Shown one piece after another: positions 7,077 through 13,403 of a DNA stretch of 27,354 bases; position 1 is the stretch's first letter; each line of letters opens with the position of its first letter. The notes under the pieces are model-generated. The model saw nothing but the letters and a program-made list of their open reading frames with translations, had not been told where the DNA came from and searched no databases. A program made the translations under genes and the position numbers. The DNA comes from a virus. The DNA is taken from the IMG/VR virus record IMGVR_UViG_3300042261_001362, positions 1-27,354 of that record. One strand, given 5' to 3'.

Positions 7077-8152
7077 AGATAGCATCTCTTCATATTGGAC
7101 ACGATGCATCGCTATCATTTTTTGATGGTCAAAATTTAGCGTTTTTTCTACAAGAAAGATATTCTAAAATTAAGCACGATAGTAATTATTTTTATTGTTT
7201 GGAGAAGTTTTTAGATATTGATTGTTATGTTGATATTTTTATAGTATCATCTTTTGATAATAGTATCACTAGAGTTTTAGAAAATGATGGTATCTTTAAA
7301 ACTTTTTTGGCAACATATAAACAAAAATATGGTCATTCTTTAAATATAATCTTTGATTATTCTCACCATCTTTTTCATTCTTCATTAGCGTTTTATAATA
7401 GTGGATTTGATCAATCGATTATTATTGTTGTTGATGGATCTGGAAAAAACGAAGGGTCTATAAGAGAATGTGAGTCTGTTTATGTTGCAAAGTATCCAGA
7501 TGTTTTTTCTCCTATTTTTAAAAATTATTTAATAACATCTGATAGTTATGAAGACGATTTAAATCGCCTTAGAACTGAAAACCCACAATGTGAATACACT
7601 GCAAAAAGTAAATTGGGTGTTGCTGCACTTTATGGGAGTTGTGCTTGTCATTTTGGTGAAGATGAATTATCAGCAGGAAAGATTATGGGATTGCAATCTT
7701 ATGGTAGAGAAACATTTACAACTTATATAAAAGAAAAGTTTTTTGTTAATGATTCTGATTTTTTTATAGATTATAAAAACTTAAAGTGTTATAACAAGAA
7801 TATAAAAATTACCAATAAAATTACAAAAGATAATTATGAATTATATGCAAATTATGCAAAAGATTTGCAAATGCAGACTGAGAATGTTATTGTTGAGTTG
7901 ATTAGAAAATCCATTTATCAAACTGGAATTAAAAAAGTTTGTGTTACTGGTGGATATGGGATGAATGTAATTGCAAATTCGAAGTATAGAAAAGAATTTG
8001 AAAATATACAGTTTTATAATGAACCGTTATCTATGGATTGTGGAATATCTTTAGGGTCTTGTTTCTATCATTATAGAAATAATACAAAGGATATGAAAAA
8101 GAAACCTATTAGAAACCCGTACTTTCACGGGCAGTTGACAAAAATTAATTAA
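7073..8152 (+). CDS. Carbamoyltransferase, Kae1-like domain only
   Basis: NodU/CmcH/TobZ-family protein; the family transfers a carbamoyl group from carbamoyl phosphate via carbamoyl-adenylate. The ASKHA-type N-terminal domain is recognisable: G-H-D near residues 9-11, SHHLFHSSLAFY with H98/H99/H102, VVDGSG (D121), SAGKIMGLQSYG, and VTGGYGMN with a final DCGISLGS. It ends just after that core (359 aa), whereas family members are usually about 550-600 aa with a C-terminal YrdC-like domain that is absent here. The start is TTG, overlapping the gp41 stop (TTGA); no nearby in-frame ATG fits. Codon use is markedly richer in A/T than in gp41, suggesting acquisition. Substrate unknown. Confidence 0.85.
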   Translation: MKIASLHIGHDASLSFFDGQNLAFFLQERYSKIKHDSNYFYCLEKFLDIDCYVDIFIVSSFDNSITRVLENDGIFKTFLATYKQKYGHSLNIIFDYSHHLFHSSLAFYNSGFDQSIIIVVDGSGKNEGSIRECESVYVAKYPDVFSPIFKNYLITSDSYEDDLNRLRTENPQCEYTAKSKLGVAALYGSCACHFGEDELSAGKIMGLQSYGRETFTTYIKEKFFVNDSDFFIDYKNLKCYNKNIKITNKITKDNYELYANYAKDLQMQTENVIVELIRKSIYQTGIKKVCVTGGYGMNVIANSKYRKEFENIQFYNEPLSMDCGISLGSCFYHYRNNTKDMKKKPIRNPYFHGQLTKIN

Positions 8153-8163
8153 TCGATTAAAAT
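8135..8163 (+). promoter_or_regulatory. Sigma70-type promoter before mazG
   Basis: TTGACA (8135-8140), 17-nt spacer, TAAAAT (8158-8163). It lies at the end of the carbamoyltransferase gene, just after a small CCCGT/ACGGG hairpin (8116-8131). The predicted start near 8170 would leave a very short leader to the mazG ATG at 8180. Confidence 0.55.
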
Positions 8164-8179
8164 TATGGAGAAAAAAGTT

Positions 8180-8602
8180 ATGGAAATTGTGGAAACCAAA
8201 CACGTTGATTTTGATAGGTACGCCGAGTTTGTAGATGCTGTAACTTCCGATGCATCTAAAGATTTTCTTGCTCTTTCTGATCGTCTGGTTGAACTGGATG
8301 AGAAAGGTGCTAATATTGAGCGACTCCTGACTGCTGCTGTTGGTATCAATGCCGAAGGTGGAGAGTTTATGGAAATCGTGAAGAAGATGGTGTTTCAGGG
8401 CAAACCTTACAACGAGGACAACCGTGAGCACCTGATTATTGAACTGGGTGATATTATGTGGTATGTTGCCCAGGCTTGTATGGCACTGGATACTACACTT
8501 GATAATGTTGTTGCTCGTAATGTCCAAAAACTTCTCAAGCGTTATCCTGAAGGTGCTTTTGATGTTTACTTCTCTGAAAACCGTGCTGCTGACGACCGAT
8601 GA
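8180..8602 (+). CDS. mazG: MazG-like nucleotide pyrophosphohydrolase
   Basis: All-alpha NTP pyrophosphohydrolase family; members hydrolyse (d)NTPs or related nucleotides to monophosphates, and cyanophage versions are regular auxiliary genes. The 140-aa protein has the paired metal-binding helices: E59-GGE62-FME65 and E88-LGD91, followed by NVVARNVQKLLKRYP, a typical MazG closing segment. An in-frame ATG exists at 8165, but GGAG at 8167-8170 is well spaced (9 nt) for the ATG at 8180. If the promoter just upstream is used, however, its transcript would begin near that GGAG. The next gene overlaps by 4 nt (ATGA). Confidence 0.88.
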   Translation: MEIVETKHVDFDRYAEFVDAVTSDASKDFLALSDRLVELDEKGANIERLLTAAVGINAEGGEFMEIVKKMVFQGKPYNEDNREHLIIELGDIMWYVAQACMALDTTLDNVVARNVQKLLKRYPEGAFDVYFSENRAADDR

Positions 8603-8784
8603 CTAAAGATAAAAAAGTAACAATCAAAATGGATGCTCGTTGTGCAGCCGCAGTTCGTCAAGTTCTGTTTGAAGCACAAAAAGAATACACTTACGATGAA
8701 GTAAGTGTTCCACCTCGTATTACTGATATTCGTACCGTTATCCAGGATATTGATGCTGATCTTGGTGCAGTTTTGGGTGTGTGA
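8599..8784 (+). CDS. Conserved 61-aa protein
   Basis: Small protein coupled to mazG (ATGA) and to the next gene (TGATG). The sequence MTKDKKVTIKMDARCAAAVRQVL continues into a Glu/Lys helix and ends with IRTVIQDIDADLGAVLGV, suggesting one strand and two helices. No family recognised. It may assist or regulate its operon partners, but nothing in the sequence shows this. Confidence 0.75.
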   Translation: MTKDKKVTIKMDARCAAAVRQVLFEAQKEYTYDEVSVPPRITDIRTVIQDIDADLGAVLGV

Positions 8785-9416
8785 TGAAAGTTCATGAGTT
8801 TTCCCCTTTAGTTGTTTATGAAACAGAGATTCCTGGATTTAAGGATTCTCTGTTAGAACTACATAGTGATCATTCTTTTAATCATGAAAATGGAATGATC
8901 ACAGGAGAACTCAATGGTAAAGTCTTAGTTCATCAAGATCCAAAATTTAACTCATTTTTTTATCAAGTCAAACTTAAAGTTCAAGAATATATGGACTTTT
9001 TAAGTTTCGATCATACTTTATATGATTTAAATTTTGTAAAGAGTTGGTATACCGTATGTACTCCAAAGTACAACGTTCCACCTCATCATCATTCTTGCTC
9101 TCATATTAGTTACGTTTACTATTTAAAAACTCCTCCTAACGATCCTCTTTGTTTTAAAATTGATAATCCAAATGAATGGTTTGGGGATGCTTTTTATTTT
9201 GCTTTTAAAAGAGACAAATATAATGGTTGGATTCATACTGTCCAACCTTCTGATGAAAGTTTATTAATTTTTCCTGGTAAAATTCAGCATTTTACAAGAG
9301 GTCCAAGAACATCCGAAAGAATTTGTATTGCTGGTGACGTACTCTTGACACTTAAGGAAGATATGCTAGACTATGAATCAGGAATGTTACCAAATAAGTA
9401 TTGGAGTCAATTTTAG
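8784..9416 (+). CDS. Putative 2OG-Fe(II) oxygenase
   Basis: Phage-type 2-oxoglutarate/Fe(II)-dependent dioxygenase; family members hydroxylate proteins, nucleic-acid bases or small molecules. The 210-aa product has the characteristic block PPHHHSCSHISYVYYLKTP (His at 101-103 and 107) and the closing strand LLIFPGKIQHFTRGP (H169), with R179 in SERI as the likely 2OG-binding Arg. This matches the layout of the short 2OG-FeII_Oxy_5 type. The start is the ATG at 8784, overlapping the previous stop; an in-frame GTG lies 3 nt upstream. The gene is AT-rich like the carbamoyltransferase. A promoter-like sequence for the tRNAs lies inside its 3' end. Substrate unknown. Confidence 0.85.
   Translation: MKVHEFSPLVVYETEIPGFKDSLLELHSDHSFNHENGMITGELNGKVLVHQDPKFNSFFYQVKLKVQEYMDFLSFDHTLYDLNFVKSWYTVCTPKYNVPPHHHSCSHISYVYYLKTPPNDPLCFKIDNPNEWFGDAFYFAFKRDKYNGWIHTVQPSDESLLIFPGKIQHFTRGPRTSERICIAGDVLLTLKEDMLDYESGMLPNKYWSQF
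9345..9372 (+). promoter_or_regulatory. Sigma70-type promoter before the tRNAs
   Basis: TTGACA (9345-9350), 16-nt spacer, TAGACT (9367-9372) with TGC just before the -10. It is inside the 3' end of the oxygenase gene, about 45 nt upstream of tRNA-Ala. Confidence 0.5.
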
Positions 9417-9417
9417 C

Positions 9418-9490
9418 GGGGAATTAGCTCAGTTGGTAGAGCGCCTGCTTTGCAAGCAGGATGTCAGCGGTTCGAGTCCGCTATTCTCCA
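9418..9490 (+). tRNA. tRNA-Ala (anticodon UGC)
   Basis: Full cloverleaf by eye: acceptor GGGGAAT/ATTCTCC, D arm GCTC/GAGC, anticodon arm CCTGC-TTTGCAA-GCAGG (anticodon TGC), T arm AGCGG-TTCGAGT-CCGCT, discriminator A. 73 nt; CCA is not encoded. Probably supplements host decoding for Ala-rich phage proteins such as those at 21358-25664. Confidence 0.96.
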
Positions 9491-9493
9491 TAA

Positions 9494-9573
9494 GCCCAAG
9501 TGGTGAAATTGGTATACACGCTTGACTTAGGATCAAGTGCTTCGGCGTGGAGGTTCGAGTCCTCTCTTGGGCA
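9494..9573 (+). tRNA. tRNA-Leu (anticodon UAG)
   Basis: Acceptor GCCCAAG/CTTGGGC, anticodon arm CTTGA-CTTAGGA-TCAAG (anticodon TAG), a short class II variable arm (TGC-TTCG-GCG), T arm GGAGG/CCTCT with TTCGAGT, discriminator A. 80 nt; CCA is not encoded. Separated by only three bases from tRNA-Ala, so probably cotranscribed. Confidence 0.94.
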
Positions 9574-9575
9574 TA

Positions 9576-9582
9576 CTAAATA
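9576..9582 (+). promoter_or_regulatory. Possible late promoter (CTAAATA)
   Basis: CTAAATA, one base off the T4-type late core ATAAATA, 24 nt before the ATG at 9607. The spacing fits a late promoter for the next block. Confidence 0.35.
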
Positions 9583-9606
9583 AAATTAAAAACTAATGGA
9601 AAACTA

Positions 9607-10800
9607 ATGGCAGCATCCAAAGGTGTTGACAACTGGAATAAAAATTGGAAGGGATCAGATCGTTCAACAGTAGTTAAAAAATCTGGACCTTACTACAACT
9701 ATGGTGAAACTAGATCAATAGGTCTTTTACCTATGGGTGCTAATGTTGTTTATATTGATGCTTTATCAGAATCCCATACAAGAGTCGCAGTAAGATATGG
9801 TAAAGATATTGTTTATACTAATGTAGATAATTTAACAAAACCAAAATCTTTATCAACGGTCAATCTGCAACCACAGGCATTTGGTATCGTTGGTAGAGAA
9901 TTTTCTGTATCTGAATATGTTCGAGAACTGCGAACACAAATACAAAATAGATCTGATATTACTGGTGATTTAGAGACATATTTGTTAGACTTAGTAAATT
10001 ACTCTTATACAGGAACTGCAAGTTTTGGTGGATATGATATTAGAGATTTACCACTCGCAGATATCATTAAATATTTTGGCGAAGTTCTTGGACCAATTCA
10101 TTGTTTAAAAAGAGGATTATTGACAAAATTTAATCTTGGTGTTGGATTATCTACTAAGATACTTGTACCAACTACTACAACTGAACCTCTTCTTGACTAT
10201 TATTTGGTTAAGCAAGATGGTAAAAAAATTCCAATATCAGCAAAATCAACGGGAACATCAAACCCACTTAAAGTTGATATTATAGTTAATAAAATCAAAA
10301 ACAATCCTACTTTACTAAGAAAGTATCAAAATACTACCGAGTTTAAAATTCTTGATACAATTAATAATAATACAATGATGGATGGTCCTTTTGTTGGTGC
10401 AATGTTGTTAGGAGAAATTACCGATCAGGCAGCAGCACTAGCAATTTCTTCTCGTGGTGGAATATTACAGAATACAGCACCATTTCAAAATCTAATTAAA
10501 ACTGATCCTAGATTGAGTATTCTACCCAAAAACCAAAGACCAACAGCAATGCAATTGTCTTATGTTTGTGAGAAGAAAATAGTGCAATATTCTAGATCTA
10601 ATTCTGGAAAGTTTACAAATATGATTAAAGATACCCTTGCTGAGGAAATTGTTTTTGTTAAATTATCGATTAATCCTATGACCAAAACTCCACAATTTGA
10701 AGCATTAAAGGCTAGCGGGTCATATGGAATTGGTCTTGTTAAGTTGAGATCTAAAAATGGATATGCTTCTAAATCTGACAAACTTGGGTTCCAGTTGTGA
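9607..10800 (+). CDS. Conserved hypothetical protein, 397 aa
   Basis: Unrecognised soluble protein opening the late-type block. Visible features: an Asn/Lys/Trp-rich start (GVDNWNKNWKGSDRSTVV), strands around NVVYIDALSESHTRVAVRYG, a helical region with VSEYVRELRTQIQN, and DYYLVKQDGKKIPISAKS near residues 197-214. That last block loosely resembles the D...x-A-K active-site strand pair of PD-(D/E)xK nucleases, but the usual acidic residue is Ser, so I do not assign a nuclease. No signal peptide or membrane segment. AT-rich codon use like the cargo genes before it. Could be a virion or DNA-interacting protein. Confidence 0.75.
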   Translation: MAASKGVDNWNKNWKGSDRSTVVKKSGPYYNYGETRSIGLLPMGANVVYIDALSESHTRVAVRYGKDIVYTNVDNLTKPKSLSTVNLQPQAFGIVGREFSVSEYVRELRTQIQNRSDITGDLETYLLDLVNYSYTGTASFGGYDIRDLPLADIIKYFGEVLGPIHCLKRGLLTKFNLGVGLSTKILVPTTTTEPLLDYYLVKQDGKKIPISAKSTGTSNPLKVDIIVNKIKNNPTLLRKYQNTTEFKILDTINNNTMMDGPFVGAMLLGEITDQAAALAISSRGGILQNTAPFQNLIKTDPRLSILPKNQRPTAMQLSYVCEKKIVQYSRSNSGKFTNMIKDTLAEEIVFVKLSINPMTKTPQFEALKASGSYGIGLVKLRSKNGYASKSDKLGFQL

Positions 10801-10851
10801 AACTGTCCACTCCCCCACCGCATCCGACGAATATTAGACTATAATACCAGT

Positions 10852-12063
10852 ATGGCAAAGAACACACACCTCGAACATTTAGAAGACGACATCCTGAATC
10901 AGGGATCTCAGGGAGGAATGAATGCGATTGCATTTCTCCGTGAATTGGGAAATTTTTTATATCGTCAAAGATCTAATGTTACCATTACAACCAAGTGGGA
11001 CGGTGCTCCTGCAGTTGTTTGTGGAAAAGATCCAGAAACTGGTAAATTTTTTGTGGGAACAAAATCTGTATTTGCAAAAACTGAACCTAAGATTTGTTTT
11101 ACTCAAGATGATATCACTAAGTTTTATGGTGAAGAAGGTCAACTGGCACAAAAACTTAGAAAGTGTTTGGAACTTTTGCGTTATCTAAACATTGAAGGTG
11201 TTCTTCAGGGTGATTTACTTTTTACTAATGATAAAGTTCAGAGAGTTATCAATGGTGAAAATCTAATTACGTTTAGACCTAATACAATTACTTATGCCGT
11301 TCCAACGGGTTCTAATCTTGGTAAAGAAATTGACAATGCTGATTTGGGAATTGTTTTTCATACTCGTTATACTGGACCGTCAATTTCTGAGATGTCAGCA
11401 AGTTTTGGTGTCAATGTAGATACGCTAACGAAAACACCTTCTGTTGCAGTATTTTCGTCTACATTTAAAGATGCCAGTGGAGTTGCTACTTTTGATCCTG
11501 TGCAATATAGAAACTATATTGCTGCAGTAAATCGTGCAGAGGGTTCTCTTCGCCAAGCATCTGCTTTTCTTGATGTTCTTCGTGAAACGGGAACTTCTAA
11601 GTTTATGATGGCAACATTGTTTAAACAGTATTTTAATACCTACATTAAAAGTGGTGAGGGTGTGAGAAATACTCGGGATGTTGCCAGCAATTTTGCAAGA
11701 TATTATATCCAACTTTTGGATAAAGAAATTATGTCAAAAAAGACAAAATCGGCACAAGATAAATACCTACAAATGAAGAAAGAAGGTCTTGCTTTCATTA
11801 GCAAAAATGATAATGCCATTTATATGACAGTGGCATCTTATATTAACCTTCAGACTGCAAAGAAGATGATCATTAATCAATTAGCAAAGGTTAATACTTT
11901 GGGAACTTTCCTTCAGACCGATGATGGTTTTAAGGTAACTGCACCAGAAGGGTTTGTTGCTATTAAAGATGGTGCGGCACTAAAACTCGTAGATAGGTTA
12001 GAATTCAGTAGAGCAAACTTTACTATTGCTAAGAATTGGGATAGGGGAGATACAAAAGAATGA
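10852..12063 (+). CDS. Polynucleotide-ligase-like nucleotidyltransferase
   Basis: The 403-aa protein shows the ordered motifs of the covalent nucleotidyltransferase (DNA/RNA ligase, capping enzyme) superfamily. Motif I is K48-W-D-G51 in TTKWDGAPAVV, where Lys would be adenylated. A motif Ia-like FFVGTKSVF and a motif III-like GVLQGDLLF (120-124) follow. Motif IV is EGFV (366-369) and motif V KLVD (378-381). The family start HLEHLEDDIL is, as I recall, conserved in T4-like marine phages without a known function. The insert between motifs III and IV is long and helical, unlike T4 Rnl1 or gp30. Its stop overlaps the next gene (ATGA), coupling it to another nucleotidyltransferase. Ligase activity is inference; a protein AMPylase or a degenerate enzyme is possible. 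Confidence 0.75.
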   Translation: MAKNTHLEHLEDDILNQGSQGGMNAIAFLRELGNFLYRQRSNVTITTKWDGAPAVVCGKDPETGKFFVGTKSVFAKTEPKICFTQDDITKFYGEEGQLAQKLRKCLELLRYLNIEGVLQGDLLFTNDKVQRVINGENLITFRPNTITYAVPTGSNLGKEIDNADLGIVFHTRYTGPSISEMSASFGVNVDTLTKTPSVAVFSSTFKDASGVATFDPVQYRNYIAAVNRAEGSLRQASAFLDVLRETGTSKFMMATLFKQYFNTYIKSGEGVRNTRDVASNFARYYIQLLDKEIMSKKTKSAQDKYLQMKKEGLAFISKNDNAIYMTVASYINLQTAKKMIINQLAKVNTLGTFLQTDDGFKVTAPEGFVAIKDGAALKLVDRLEFSRANFTIAKNWDRGDTKE

Positions 12064-13385
12064 AAAAATTCTTTACATTTTTACAGGAAGCAGTTTCTAG
12101 TCAAGCAGTCCAACAAGCAACCCGTATGGGATTGCAAAGTGATGGGCACGGAGGGTGGTATAAAGATGGTGAGTTTGTTGCAAAGACTGTAAAAGGAAAG
12201 TTAGTATTTTATAATAAAAGACAATCTGTAGGTGGCAAAGATCCTGCACAAACACCAAAAGAAAAAAATATTTCTGATCCAAACTTTGCAGATCCTGCAC
12301 TTCAACAACAGCAAGTATCTGCACAAGCACCTGTAGATCCAAATGCACAAATAGATCCTGCTACAGGTCAACCTGTTCAGGCAGCACCTCCTCCACCACC
12401 AATTCCTGTTCCCCCACCTGTAGAAAAAACAAAAGGAACTCTAACAATTGCTTTTGGTAGATTTAATCCTCCAACTGTTGGTCATCAACAGTTGATGGAC
12501 ACTGTTGCCAGTGCTGCTGGAGAGGAAGATTTTCTAATCGTTCCTTCTCGTAGTCAAGATAAGAAAAAAAATCCTCTTGATGCTGATACAAAAATTGCTT
12601 ATATGCAAAAAATGTTTCCCCAATACGCTGGAAATATTGTAAACGATCCTAATACAAGAACTATTTTTGATGTTTTAAAGAAGGCACATAACGATGGTTA
12701 TGCAAATATCAGAATCGTTGGTGGCGCAGACAGAGTTAAAGAATTTGATAAATTAGCAAATAATTATAATGGATCGTTGTATCAGTTTGATGGCATTGAA
12801 GTTGTTTCTGCTGGAGACAGAGATCCTGATGCGGAAGGTATTGAGGGAATGTCTGCATCCAAGTTGAGACTTGCTGCATCTGAAGGTGATTTTCTAACAT
12901 TTAGAGGTGGTCTTCCCGATACATTGAGTCGTAAAGAAGCATTAGAACTTTTCTATAACATTAGAAACTCTATGGGAATTAAAGAGGGTGTTGAGGTTTG
13001 GGAAATCGCACCAAAGTTTGATGCTCAAACTTTAAGAGAAAATTACTTGAGTGAAACTATTTTTAGAATAGGATGTTTTGTAGAAAACTTAAATACTGGA
13101 CTTGTTGGACGTATTATTCGTAGAGGTACAAATTATTTGATTTGTGTTACTGAAGATAATATTATGTTTAAGTCTTGGATTAAGGATGTTTCAGAAGCAT
13201 ACACTGAAAAGAAAATGGAAAGAATAATGAGAGATAAAAAACATCCAAATACATTAGTTGGAACTGGTGGATATTTTAAGTATGCACTGAAACAAACTCC
13301 AGGATCTGATATGGGTTCTGATAACCTTGCATCAGGTCAAACTTCATATATCAAAAAATTCCTAAATAAGTATAGGAAAAAGTAA
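12060..13385 (+). CDS. HIGH-type nucleotidyltransferase with capsid-targeting-like N-terminus
   Basis: Four parts are visible in the 441 residues. (1) Residues 1-10, MKKFFTFLQE, then A: the shape of the T4 capsid-targeting peptide cut by gp21 after (L/I)-x-E. (2) A small module, GLQSDGHGGWYKDGEFVAK. (3) A Pro/Gln-rich linker (about 80-123). (4) A nucleotidyltransferase domain of the NMNAT/cytidylyltransferase class: GRFNPPTVGH (133-142), VGGADR (220-225) and SASKLR (265-270). The C-terminal part (FRIGCFVENLNTGLVGRIIRRGTNYL) looks like a small beta domain known from other cyanophage virion-type proteins. It is coupled to the ligase-like gene upstream. Substrate (NMN, CTP-alcohol or other) cannot be told; head packaging is inferred. 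Confidence 0.82.
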   Translation: MKKFFTFLQEAVSSQAVQQATRMGLQSDGHGGWYKDGEFVAKTVKGKLVFYNKRQSVGGKDPAQTPKEKNISDPNFADPALQQQQVSAQAPVDPNAQIDPATGQPVQAAPPPPPIPVPPPVEKTKGTLTIAFGRFNPPTVGHQQLMDTVASAAGEEDFLIVPSRSQDKKKNPLDADTKIAYMQKMFPQYAGNIVNDPNTRTIFDVLKKAHNDGYANIRIVGGADRVKEFDKLANNYNGSLYQFDGIEVVSAGDRDPDAEGIEGMSASKLRLAASEGDFLTFRGGLPDTLSRKEALELFYNIRNSMGIKEGVEVWEIAPKFDAQTLRENYLSETIFRIGCFVENLNTGLVGRIIRRGTNYLICVTEDNIMFKSWIKDVSEAYTEKKMERIMRDKKHPNTLVGTGGYFKYALKQTPGSDMGSDNLASGQTSYIKKFLNKYRKK

Positions 13386-13403
13386 GTAATCAACAATCTT
13401 CCA

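Noticed and set aside
9418-9573. tRNA genes as a phage attachment site
   Set aside because: No integrase or flanking repeat is seen, and the replication genes indicate a lytic T4-like phage.
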